From positions 1 to 20,093 of the forward strand of contig NZ_BNJJ01000049.1 in NCBI RefSeq assembly GCF_016587435.1: a stretch of DNA of 20,093 nucleotides. The letters run 5' to 3'. Below, one piece after another: positions 1-6,877 of this stretch (position 1 is its first letter; each line of letters opens with the position of its first letter). The notes beneath the pieces are model-generated. The model saw only the letters and a list, made by a program, of their open reading frames with translations. It made no database searches and was not told where the DNA came from. A program made the position numbers and the translations under genes. Source of the stretch: Dictyobacter formicarum. GTDB lineage: Bacteria > Chloroflexota > Ktedonobacteria > Ktedonobacterales > Ktedonobacteraceae.

Positions 1-839
1 TTCTTGATCCAGGTGATGAGGTGATCTCGCCTGATCCTGGCTATGTTGCTTATGAGGCTGACATCATTTTTGCTGGCGGCGTACCTGTTCCTGTTCCTAC
101 TTATGCGCAATATAATTTTGGAGTGCGCGCTGCCGAGATTGCTGCCGCCATTACTCCGCGCACTAAGATGATCCTGCTGGGAAATCCCAATAATCCTACT
201 GGCGCTGTCATTCCGCGCGAAGAACTGGAAGCCATCGCCAAACTGGCGGTAGAGCACGACCTGATCGTTGCCAGCGATGAAGTATATAGTCGCCTGGTGT
301 ATGGCACTGAGTATGTCAGTATCGCTAGCATGCCGCAAATGCAGGAGCGTACGGTGATCCTGGATGGTTTTTCCAAGGCCTATGCTATGACCGGTTGGCG
401 GGTAGGTTATGTGTTAGCACCAGCAGAGATTCTGAGCGCTATGCTCAAAGTGCACCAGTATACGATCATGTGCGCAGGCACAGCGGCGCAGGAAGCGGCC
501 TTACAGGCTCTGCGTCATGGTGAAGCTGATGTACAGCGTATGCATGACGATTATGCGCGCCGTGGCCGTATGTTTGTTGATGGTTTAAATCGCATTGGAC
601 TGCCTGCCTGTGAGCCGCGTGGTGCCTTTTACGCGTTTCCCTATATTGGGAATACAGGTATGAGCGACGAAGAATTTGCTGAAAAGTTACTCTTTGAAGA
701 AGAGGTTGCTGTTGTGCCAGGTAGCTCGTTTGGAGCGGCGGGCCAGAACTATGTACGCGCAACGTATTGCACAGCCTATGAAAAGTTAGAAGAGGCACTG
801 ATCCGTATCGAGCGTTTTGTGGAAAAGCATGCCCGGTAA
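1..839 (+). CDS. PLP-dependent aminotransferase, class I/II (5' partial)
   Basis: The reading frame is open from base 3 with no plausible start, so the gene begins before the window and about 279 codons of its C-terminal part are seen. It has fold-type I aminotransferase signatures in order: GNPNNPTG (the Asn contacts PLP), SDEVYSRLVYG (the Asp and Tyr bind the cofactor ring and phenol), and GFSKAYAMTGWRVGY. In the last, the Lys at bases 375-377 should form the Schiff base. Near the end, NYVRATYC holds the Arg that usually grips the substrate carboxylate. By family it transfers an amino group from an amino acid to a 2-oxoacid in the cytoplasm. It resembles the AspC/aromatic aminotransferase-like branch, but the substrate cannot be told from sequence. 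The stop codon touches a strong hairpin that should terminate its transcript. Confidence 0.9.
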   Translation, partial: LDPGDEVISPDPGYVAYEADIIFAGGVPVPVPTYAQYNFGVRAAEIAAAITPRTKMILLGNPNNPTGAVIPREELEAIAKLAVEHDLIVASDEVYSRLVYGTEYVSIASMPQMQERTVILDGFSKAYAMTGWRVGYVLAPAEILSAMLKVHQYTIMCAGTAAQEAALQALRHGEADVQRMHDDYARRGRMFVDGLNRIGLPACEPRGAFYAFPYIGNTGMSDEEFAEKLLFEEEVAVVPGSSFGAAGQNYVRATYCTAYEKLEEALIRIERFVEKHAR

Positions 840-972
840 GTAGGTGCGCCCCTGGCGGGCGCTTTTTATCCTTCCTGCTCGAAAAAGAAACAAGAAAGAT
901 GTTTTGCTTCAGAGTAAAGCAATGCATTGGTGAGCGGGAAGGTCTGAAGCGCCCGCCAGGGGCGCACCTACT
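839..972. repeat. Inverted pair of identical 24-nt arms between convergent genes
   Basis: Bases 839-862 and 949-972 are exact reverse complements (24 of 24). Just inside them, 870-880 and 932-942 also pair with one mismatch, so the 134-nt stretch is a fold-back unit. Each arm is itself a small GC-rich hairpin (GCGCCC-CTGGC-GGGCGC), so the two arms are one sequence used once in each direction, one copy facing each convergent gene. The left arm starts on the last base of the aminotransferase stop codon. No transposase lies nearby. It could be a REP/MITE-like repeat or a duplicated terminator. Confidence 0.85.
846..867 (+). terminator. Intrinsic terminator of the aminotransferase gene
   Basis: The stem GCGCCC (846-851) pairs with GGGCGC (857-862) across a 5-nt loop and is followed at once by five T residues (863-867), 6 nt after the stop codon. 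The mirror copy at 949-965 faces the minus-strand gene but is followed by only two Ts, so it should terminate less well. Confidence 0.8.
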
Positions 973-986
973 ATGGCGGTACCGAT

Positions 987-1622
987 TTATGCTGACACAG
1001 GCCCAAAAGGAGGCGCACCGGCGCGGTCACGCTTCAACTCGTAGATGTTGTCATTGTGGAGTAGCCACACGAAGTGATCCCATAGCGCAGCCGCATCCTC
1101 ACCCTTCGGTACACTATGGATAACCGGACCGTAGTAGCCAACATTCGAGTCCTCAAGCGCAATTGTGGGCACACCAAAGGCATGGTAACGTTTTACCGCT
1201 TCTTCATGATCATGAATGACATCCTGGATGGTCGAGTCATCGGCCAGAGCTTTCTCAACAAAATCTTTTCCCAATCCTGCTGATTCTGCGGCCGCCTCAA
1301 CCACCGGGCGAGACCGAATATCTTCTTTGCGCCCATGGGCAGCATTTCCCAACTCAATATAGAGTTTTTCGATGCTTTCATTGCCGTGTAAGCGGCGTGC
1401 TAAAGCCAGTGTGCGCAGCGCTGTCCAGCCATTGCCATTGACATAATCGGGCTGTACATCTGGTTTTCGATTGACAATTTCCAGACTAAATAGGCGCCAG
1501 GTAATGTGAATCGGGCGTATCTGACGTGTTTCCCGTGCCCATAGTGCGGTACGCCAGGCCAGTGGGCATAGCGGATCAAAGTGGAAGTTGATGTTGGTTA
1601 CACTTGCCTCTTTTGTACTCAT
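987..1622 (-). CDS. DsbA-fold oxidoreductase, Rv2466c (mycothiol-dependent nitroreductase)-like
   Basis: A 211-residue protein of the thioredoxin/DsbA superfamily. It begins with a strand and the active-site stretch FHFDPLCPLAW and ends with YGPVIHSVPKGEDAAALWD and IYELKR. That pattern matches the mycobacterial Rv2466c family from memory (FDPLCPWCW near the start; FFGPVLSKIPRGEEAGKLWD and FELKRTR near the end). Rv2466c is a cytoplasmic mycothiol-dependent reductase that activates nitro compounds. Here the motif is Cys19-Pro-Leu-Ala22, so the second (resolving) cysteine of CPWC is missing and any redox chemistry would be monothiol. Length fits the family. The ATG at 1622 follows AGAAGG about 9 nt upstream. 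The gene stands alone behind its own promoter and converges with the aminotransferase. FrnE/2-hydroxychromene-2-carboxylate isomerase relatives are the alternative. Confidence 0.78.
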   Translation of the reverse strand: MSTKEASVTNINFHFDPLCPLAWRTALWARETRQIRPIHITWRLFSLEIVNRKPDVQPDYVNGNGWTALRTLALARRLHGNESIEKLYIELGNAAHGRKEDIRSRPVVEAAAESAGLGKDFVEKALADDSTIQDVIHDHEEAVKRYHAFGVPTIALEDSNVGYYGPVIHSVPKGEDAAALWDHFVWLLHNDNIYELKRDRAGAPPFGPVSA

Positions 1623-1693
1623 CAGAGAAAACCTTCTTTCATAGATGTTACTATTATGCTTTCTTTACTTCATAAAGTGAAGCGGGCTTTTAT

Positions 1694-1723
1694 AGCATAC
1701 GTTCACCGTATGAATGATGTCAA
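1694..1723 (-). promoter_or_regulatory. Promoter with internal dyad for the Rv2466c-like gene
   Basis: On the minus strand a perfect -35 TTGACA (1718-1723) is separated by 18 bp from TATGCT (1694-1699). A perfect 6-bp inverted repeat, CATACG-TTCAC-CGTATG (1696-1712), sits in the spacer and runs into the -10 element, where a bound repressor would block the polymerase or a MerR-type activator would distort the DNA. The leader to the ATG is about 65 nt. No regulator gene lies next to it. Confidence 0.6.
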
Positions 1724-1776
1724 GAAAAGTTATCTGGCTGGCATCCTTCTTTGATCTTCCAGAAGAGCTAGAGTGG

Positions 1777-1805
1777 TTGGACAAGAGATAAGATGCATAT
1801 ATGAT
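1777..1805 (+). promoter_or_regulatory. Likely promoter of the ThuA-domain gene
   Basis: TTGGAC (1777-1782), a 17-bp spacer and TATGAT (1800-1805) lie about 50 nt before the start codon. The -10 matches consensus at five of six positions; the -35 is weak (three of six). Confidence 0.4.
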
Positions 1806-1855
1806 AGACTATGGGGAAGAATGTGTTGTTTGGCTAGACGTTTCAGGAGGGGTGA

Positions 1856-2659
1856 ATGTCTAAAAGGTTATGGCTTATAACTTGCCTGGGAGCGTGCTTG
1901 CTGGTGATAGGTGCGTTTGTTTTCTTTGGGACTCATCGTTCATCGTCTGAAAGCCACAGATCAGCACAAAATACGGTATCGTCAAGAAGCAATGGAGGCT
2001 CTATAATGCTGTTAGTTTTTTCGAAGACAACAGGATATCGTCATGCATCGATTGAAAATGGCATTGCTGCCATTCGACAACTTGCTGCTGAGCATCATAT
2101 TGAGGTTCAGGCGTCTGAAGATGCGGCAGTCTTTACTGATGAAAATCTCGCCCGCTACCGGGCTGTTATCTTTTTGAATACGACGGGCAATATTCTAGAT
2201 GATGCACAAAAGGCTGCATTTGAGCACTATATACATGCTGGCGGTGGCTATGTTGGGGTACATGCCGCGAGCGACACAGAGTACGGCTGGGCCTGGTATG
2301 GACAACTGCTAGGTGCTTTCTTCAAGAGCCATCCCAAAATTGCCCAGGCGACGATACATGTAGAAGATTCCCATATGGTTTCAACCTCGATGCTGCCTGC
2401 TCAGTGGGTGCGCACCGACGAATGGTATAACTTCCGTGAGAATCCGCGCAGCCATGTGCATGTATTGTTGACGCTGGATGAGTCAACCTATCAGGGAGGC
2501 GAAATGGGGCACGATCATCCGATTGCCTGGTACCATGATTTTGAAGGTGGGCGTTCCTGGTATACCGGTATGGGCCATACCCCCGAGAGCTTCTCTGAGC
2601 CACTGTTCCTGGCCCATCTATGGGGCGGCATCAGCTACGCCGCCGGCTTGAAATCATAA
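1856..2659 (+). CDS. Membrane-anchored ThuA-like domain protein
   Basis: A 267-residue protein. Residues 5-24 form one hydrophobic segment after Lys3-Arg4, giving an uncleaved anchor or signal peptide; a Ser/Asn-rich linker follows to about residue 50. The rest is a ThuA-like (class I glutamine amidotransferase-like) domain with KTTGYRHASI, the GGGYVGVHAASDTEYGW block, DEWYNF, and a C-terminal HDFEGGRSWYTGMGHTPESF followed by HLWGGISYAAG. ThuA proteins were named from trehalose utilisation in Sinorhizobium. Exported forms often occur in carbohydrate-related proteins, where they are thought to bind or process sugars, but no reaction can be assigned here. LGAC at residues 11-14 looks like a lipobox but comes too early in the hydrophobic stretch to be convincing. 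A strong AGGAGG lies 8-9 nt before the ATG. The gene is monocistronic and convergent with nrdJ. Confidence 0.85.
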   Translation: MSKRLWLITCLGACLLVIGAFVFFGTHRSSSESHRSAQNTVSSRSNGGSIMLLVFSKTTGYRHASIENGIAAIRQLAAEHHIEVQASEDAAVFTDENLARYRAVIFLNTTGNILDDAQKAAFEHYIHAGGGYVGVHAASDTEYGWAWYGQLLGAFFKSHPKIAQATIHVEDSHMVSTSMLPAQWVRTDEWYNFRENPRSHVHVLLTLDESTYQGGEMGHDHPIAWYHDFEGGRSWYTGMGHTPESFSEPLFLAHLWGGISYAAGLKS

Positions 2660-2680
2660 GCAGATTTGTATGTCCGGCAT

Positions 2681-2745
2681 CCTGTTATTATGTTTTGCAG
2701 GGAAATGTGGCTCAGCCACATTTCCCTGCAAAACATAATAACAGG
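2681..2745. repeat. 65-bp palindrome (32-bp perfect arms, 1-nt centre)
   Basis: Bases 2681-2712 and 2714-2745 are exact reverse complements around C2713. Partial pairing continues outward through the flanking GCAT/GTGC bases. It lies 21 bp after the ThuA stop, between convergent genes, and would form a very stable RNA hairpin from either strand or a cruciform in DNA. The arms are AT-rich outside with a GGGAAATGTGG inner part. No T-run follows, so it is not a textbook terminator. Confidence 0.9.
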
Positions 2746-2771
2746 GTGCGGGCGCGTCAGCGCCCGCACCC
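2744..2771. terminator. GC-rich hairpin between convergent ThuA and nrdJ genes
   Basis: GGGTGCGGGCGC (2744-2755) pairs perfectly with GCGCCCGCACCC (2760-2771) over the loop GTCA. It shares its first two bases with the end of the 65-bp palindrome. It probably stops transcription in one or both directions, although neither side has a proper T-tract. The GC-rich stem resembles the arms at 839-862 in style but is not the same sequence. Confidence 0.55.
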
Positions 2772-2781
2772 AAACGAACCA

Positions 2782-2809
2782 TACGTTTCTCATGGCCATG
2801 GGAAACGTA
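2782..2809. repeat. 28-bp near-perfect palindrome downstream of nrdJ
   Basis: Bases 2782-2795 and 2796-2809 are reverse complements except for one position (T2790 against G2801, which can still wobble-pair in RNA). There is no loop. This is the third inverted repeat in a row, and it ends 11 bp before the nrdJ stop codon, so on the minus strand it is the first structure met after nrdJ. Confidence 0.8.
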
Positions 2810-2820
2810 CAACAATACTT

Positions 2821-5187
2821 TTAGCACTCGCTGTGGCCACAGCTATAGCATTTGCGGCAGCCTTCTTCATAGACCATGGTGTTGCAGCCACACTCGGGAC
2901 ACAGGTTGCCGGTGAGCTTGAGCTGGCTCAGATTCACGTCGGACGTGTGCCCATTTGCTGGCGCCAGGGGAGGCACGGCAGCGCTGGCTTTGACCTCGGT
3001 ATGGGCTTCAGCAGCGTTGATCGTTTCCTGCAAGGTATCCAGGTGCAGTTCCAGCGCGCGGGCAACCGCGTCTGGCAACGAGCGTACCTGCTGGGCACCA
3101 AAGCCAACCGAGCGGCTACCACCGATGCCACGCAACTGATTAGTGATCTCCTGCGCACGATCGGTTTGTGATAGCGGGCTGAGCAGTTGCAGGTTGAGGG
3201 AGATCAAACGACCCAGCGCTTCGGAGAGCGCCGCAATATCGCTACCAGCCTTACCAACGTTGACAAAGACCTCGAATGGTCCCTGCTCATCGCTGTTGAT
3301 GGTGATATTGATCTTGCCCTCTGGCGCATTGACCTGGCGTGTATAGCCCTGCACAACAGCTGGGCGCTGTTTGATGCCCTGGTGAATCGAAGTGACAGGC
3401 TCAAACATCGGAGCCTGTGCCGCCTCGGGCACTGCAACTGGCTGTTTGGCCTTATTCTCATCCTCAACGCGTGTCAGCACGGCATCACGCGAGCCATCGC
3501 GATAGTAAGTTACGCCTTTACAGCCCATCTCATAGGCTAGGCGATAGAGTGTCTGAACCTGCTCAACTGTATGGCTATTAGGTGCATTCACTGTCTTACT
3601 GATGCTGGAGTCGGTATAGCGCTGGATCATGCCCTGAACGCGTACATGCTCTTCAGGAGAGAGGTCCTTTGAAGAGACAAAGTAGGCCGGGGTTGGCTCA
3701 TTGGGATGCTTATCACGCCATTCCTGCAGTAATGGATGGTACATAATGTGCTCACCGGTACGGTCGCGGCGAATCATCGCAAAGTCATAGACGGGCTCGA
3801 TGCCAGAACTGACGCCGGCCAGCAGGCTGGTGGTACCAGTCGGGGCCTGAGTCAGAATAACAGCGTTACGAATGCCCTGTTTGCGAATCTTCTCCTGAAT
3901 ATTCTTCGGCAAGCGCTTGATAAACTTACCCTGTAGATATTTATCGCGATCGAATTTGGGGAATGCCCCTTTTTCGGCGGCATTATCAGCTGATGCCTCA
4001 TATGAAGCATTGCGAATAGTGGTATAGATGCGCTCAATAATTGGTAGCGATTCCTCGCTGCCATAAGCCACTTCCATTTTCAGCAGTGCATCTGCCAGAC
4101 CCATCGTACCCAGACCGGTACGACGTGTACTCAGCTGAGCCTCAGCATTCTCCTTGATGAAGTACTCGGTGGCATCAACTACATTATCCAGGAAGCGCAT
4201 CGAGATCTTACTAATCCTGGCCAGGCGCTCATAATCCATCTTCCCATCCTTCACAAAGGCCGACAGATTAATGGCACCCAGGTTGCAAACTCCCCACGGG
4301 GGTAAACCTTGCTCACCGCAAGGATTTACGCAGCGGATATTTTCGTAGTACCAGGTATTGGACTCTTTGTTATAGCGATCCATAAAAACCAGACCGGGCT
4401 CGGCTGACTCCCAGGCGGATGTACAGATCAGATCCCATAGCCCGCGAGCGCGAATGGTCTTTTTGACCTCGCCCTGCCAGGTCAGGTTCCAGTCGGTATC
4501 GTCTTTCACGGCCTGCATAAATGCGTCGGAGATACAGACCGACAGGTTGGCATGCTCGATTTTGCCCGCAGTACGTTTCACTGTAATGAACTCTTCGATG
4601 TCAGGGTGCGTGTCATCGAGCATGAGCATTAACGCCCCTCGCCTGGAACCACCTTGCTGTATGACGTCGCCAGTGGCAACAGAGTAAAGTTGAGCCCAGG
4701 AACAAGGACCCGAGGCAGTGCCGTTGACGGTCTTAATGTATGAGCCACGGGGACGCAGGGTTGAGAGATTGATGCCCACGCCACCACCACGTGCCATGAT
4801 CTCGGTCATGACTTTGAGATTATCGAGAATACCCTGGCGACTATCTTCAGGGCTAGGTATTACAAAACAGTTGTAGTAGGTCACCTGGTGTCCAGTACCA
4901 GCACCCGCGAGAATACGGCCACCGGGCACAAACTGAAAATCGGTCAGGGCTTCATAGAAAAGTTTTTCCCACTCAGCACGTTTCTCATCGGTTGTTTCAA
5001 CAGCTGCGATACCGCGTGCCACACGCTGCCACAGTTGTTCTGGATAGAACTCCAATGCGTTGCCATCTGGATCTTTCAGGGAATAGCGATCCATAAATAC
5101 TTTCTGGCGAATTCCTTCCAGTTGGGTTGTCGTGGGGCTACCTGTATCACTACTATTTTCGACTGAGCGGGCTTCTTGCTCTAGCAT
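2821..5187 (-). CDS. nrdJ: Adenosylcobalamin-dependent (class II) ribonucleotide reductase
   Basis: Reduces ribonucleotides to deoxyribonucleotides in the cytoplasm using a B12-derived radical, so it works with or without oxygen. From the ATG at 5187 it has 788 residues. Landmarks: YNCFVIP with the N-terminal redox Cys (about 107), GGGVGINLSTLRPRG (134-148), the NPCGE active site (288-292: radical Cys and Glu), PTGTTS (450-455), a fused TSCPD-type domain (about 622-715), and a C-terminal tail from 763 with seven cysteines (CPECGC ... EGCRKCYSCGHSEC). The tail combines a zinc-ribbon-like pattern with the Cys pair that re-reduces the active site. The frame is open for 50 further codons upstream, but GAGGAG lies 9 nt before this ATG and the extra residues are unlike the family. 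Two NrdR boxes overlap its promoter. No class I or III partner gene is present. Confidence 0.95.
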   Translation of the reverse strand: MLEQEARSVENSSDTGSPTTTQLEGIRQKVFMDRYSLKDPDGNALEFYPEQLWQRVARGIAAVETTDEKRAEWEKLFYEALTDFQFVPGGRILAGAGTGHQVTYYNCFVIPSPEDSRQGILDNLKVMTEIMARGGGVGINLSTLRPRGSYIKTVNGTASGPCSWAQLYSVATGDVIQQGGSRRGALMLMLDDTHPDIEEFITVKRTAGKIEHANLSVCISDAFMQAVKDDTDWNLTWQGEVKKTIRARGLWDLICTSAWESAEPGLVFMDRYNKESNTWYYENIRCVNPCGEQGLPPWGVCNLGAINLSAFVKDGKMDYERLARISKISMRFLDNVVDATEYFIKENAEAQLSTRRTGLGTMGLADALLKMEVAYGSEESLPIIERIYTTIRNASYEASADNAAEKGAFPKFDRDKYLQGKFIKRLPKNIQEKIRKQGIRNAVILTQAPTGTTSLLAGVSSGIEPVYDFAMIRRDRTGEHIMYHPLLQEWRDKHPNEPTPAYFVSSKDLSPEEHVRVQGMIQRYTDSSISKTVNAPNSHTVEQVQTLYRLAYEMGCKGVTYYRDGSRDAVLTRVEDENKAKQPVAVPEAAQAPMFEPVTSIHQGIKQRPAVVQGYTRQVNAPEGKINITINSDEQGPFEVFVNVGKAGSDIAALSEALGRLISLNLQLLSPLSQTDRAQEITNQLRGIGGSRSVGFGAQQVRSLPDAVARALELHLDTLQETINAAEAHTEVKASAAVPPLAPANGHTSDVNLSQLKLTGNLCPECGCNTMVYEEGCRKCYSCGHSEC

Positions 5188-5333
5188 CCTGAACTGCTCC
5201 TCTTTTCGTTTCTTTATTTTATTGTATTGGAGTGAAAAAAGTATTATTTGCCAATCCTGGCATGCGAATTTTTTGTGTTTTTTATCTACCGCACTCAGTA
5301 TACTCGTAAATGTAGCCAAAAACAAGCCTCTGG

Positions 5334-5383
5334 ACACAATATATTGATTTGAAAATTATGAATAGCACAATATGTTGAGGCAA
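5334..5383 (-). promoter_or_regulatory. nrdJ promoter with paired NrdR boxes
   Basis: On the minus strand TTGCCT (5378-5383), a 17-bp spacer and CATAAT (5355-5360) make a promoter for nrdJ. Two copies of CACAATATRTTG (5335-5346 and 5366-5377) lie in and around it. Read as 16-mers (5334-5349 and 5365-5380) they match the remembered NrdR consensus ACACWATATATWGTGT at about 14 and 12 positions. Their spacing is 31 bp, about three helical turns, as usual for NrdR pairs. One box fills the spacer and the other covers the expected start site, as a repressor site should. NrdR is a nucleotide-sensing repressor of reductase genes. A second possible promoter is TTGTTT (5320-5325)-17-TATACT (5297-5302). 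Confidence 0.75.
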
Positions 5384-5485
5384 GACACAGTATGATATTA
5401 TAAGACTACCTGTAACGGTTAGCAAGGGCCCACCGTTTGGGTACTATTGAAAAAGGCTATGATTGCCTTGCAAGCAGGAGGATGC

Positions 5486-6724
5486 ATGCGCGCAGAGATT
5501 TTATCGTGTGGTACTGAATTGCTTTTAGGCCATATTACTGATACTAATGCCACCTACCTGGCTCAGAGCCTGGCGGCACAAGGAATGGATCTCTATCATG
5601 TTTCGGAGGTTGGTGATAATCAAAGACGTGTAGTTGAGTTATTGCGCCAGGCCTGGCAGCGTTCCGATCTTATCATTATAACTGGAGGTTTGGGGCCCAC
5701 TGAAGACGACCTGACCCGTGAGTCGATCAGCGAACTTATGGATGAAAAAATGGTACTTGATCCACAGCTGGAAGCGCAGCTACGAGCTCGTTTTGCTCAT
5801 TTAGGCACCATGCCAGAGCGGAACCTCAAGCAAGCCACGCTTATCCCTTCAGCCGAGAGCATACCTAATCCTGTTGGATCTGCGCCTGGCTGGTGGGTCG
5901 AGAAAAACGGACGTATTCTAGTCGCTATGCCCGGTGTACCACGCGAAATGTACCGGATGTGGGAAGAAGAGATTGTTCCTCGGTTGGCCAAATATACCGG
6001 AGGCCTGATTTTTACACGCCTGCTGCGCGTTTATGGTCTGGGAGAATCAGCCGTTGAAGAGATCCTGACCCCTTTATTGCCTTCGACCAATCCTACCATT
6101 GCTACCTATGCCAAAGTAGATGCTGTAGATGTGCGCATTACCGCCAAGGCTGAAAAGACTGAGGATGCGCTACAGATGGTTGCTGAGATGGAAGAGCAGG
6201 CACGTGCGCTATTGGGCGATCACGTCTTTGGTATCGAAGGTGATACTCTTGCCAGTGTCATTGGTAAGGCATTACAGGCGCGCCAGCAAACGTTAAGCGT
6301 CATGGAATCCCTGACTGGTGGTATGCTGGCCAGCACCATTACAGATTTCCATAGTAGCTCCAAACATTTTATTGGTGGCATCGTCACCTATAGTACCGAT
6401 CTCAAAGTGCAAATGGGGGTGCCGCAGGAGGTCGTAGATCGCTATGGGGTGGTCAGTGAAGAAACAGCCCGTGCTATGGCCCATGCTGTACGTGGACGTC
6501 TAGGGACAGATTTTGGTATTGGCGTCACTGGAGTGGCCGGTCCTGATAAACAAGATGATAAACCTGTCGGCACCGTTCATATTGCCATAGAAGGCCCTGA
6601 GGGGACCGTCACATGTATGGGACCTGGCTGGCGCGGTGGAAGGACCGACAATAAACGCCACGCCGTTCTGACGTCTCTTAATTTGCTACGACGCTATTTA
6701 GAAGGGACCGTCGTTCCACAATAA
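5486..6724 (+). CDS. cinA: CinA family protein (MoaB-like domain plus nicotinamide-nucleotide amidase domain)
   Basis: A 412-residue two-domain CinA. Residues 1 to about 170 are a molybdopterin-binding/MoaB-like domain (GTELLLGHITDTNATYLAQ at 9-27, TGGLGPTEDD at 66-75, MPGVPREMY at 148-156), linked in the family to ADP-ribose or related pyrophosphatase activity. Residues about 255-410 are the PncC-type NMN deamidase domain: ESLTGG (274-279, carrying the conserved Ser), GGIVTYSTDLK (297-307, Tyr and Lys), GVVSEETA, and GVTGVAGPD then KPVGTVHIAI. The deamidase recycles NMN from NAD-consuming reactions such as bacterial DNA ligase. The usual Cys in ES-C-TGG is Leu here, which is not a catalytic position. 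The ATG at 5486 has AGGAGG just upstream. A TTG 13 codons earlier is open but lacks a site. It is divergent from nrdJ. Confidence 0.93.
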   Translation: MRAEILSCGTELLLGHITDTNATYLAQSLAAQGMDLYHVSEVGDNQRRVVELLRQAWQRSDLIIITGGLGPTEDDLTRESISELMDEKMVLDPQLEAQLRARFAHLGTMPERNLKQATLIPSAESIPNPVGSAPGWWVEKNGRILVAMPGVPREMYRMWEEEIVPRLAKYTGGLIFTRLLRVYGLGESAVEEILTPLLPSTNPTIATYAKVDAVDVRITAKAEKTEDALQMVAEMEEQARALLGDHVFGIEGDTLASVIGKALQARQQTLSVMESLTGGMLASTITDFHSSSKHFIGGIVTYSTDLKVQMGVPQEVVDRYGVVSEETARAMAHAVRGRLGTDFGIGVTGVAGPDKQDDKPVGTVHIAIEGPEGTVTCMGPGWRGGRTDNKRHAVLTSLNLLRRYLEGTVVPQ

Positions 6725-6795
6725 GTATCTTTTATAGGGGGTTCGTCCGTATCTCTCTTAAGAAGCAAGGTCTGGTTATACATATACTTGTCTAC

Positions 6796-6824
6796 TTGTC
6801 ACCTCAGGTTGAGAATGATATGAT
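6796..6824 (+). promoter_or_regulatory. Promoter of the Nramp-family gene
   Basis: TTGTCA (6796-6801), a 17-bp spacer and TATGAT (6819-6824) each match consensus at five of six positions. The leader to the ATG would be about 47 nt. The coding region is preceded only by a weak ribosome site (GGGGAC, some 18 nt away). I saw no MntR-, Fur- or M-box-like element. Confidence 0.6.
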
Positions 6825-6877
6825 CAGACTAAGAAATAACATGGACGAAAGAGTGGGGACGTGAGCATCCAACGTGT

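Noticed and set aside
466..927. 153-codon minus-strand frame
   Set aside because: It lies antisense across the conserved end of the aminotransferase and the inverted repeat, and has a Pro/His/Arg-rich composition without any recognisable motif.
899..1123. 74-codon plus-strand frame starting in the inverted repeat
   Set aside because: It runs through the right repeat arm and antisense to the conserved ELKR end of the Rv2466c-like gene; no ribosome site or motif.
2620..3171. 183-codon plus-strand frame
   Set aside because: It overlaps the ThuA C-terminus, all three palindromes and the antisense of the nrdJ cysteine tail. It is a by-product of those sequences.
5188..5337. 50-codon N-terminal extension of nrdJ
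   Set aside because: It is AT-rich and Lys-rich, unlike the family, and a good ribosome site lies at the internal ATG.
6841..6864. 7-codon frame that could be a leader peptide before the Nramp gene
   Set aside because: There is no ribosome site, no run of one amino acid and no attenuator-like pair of hairpins.
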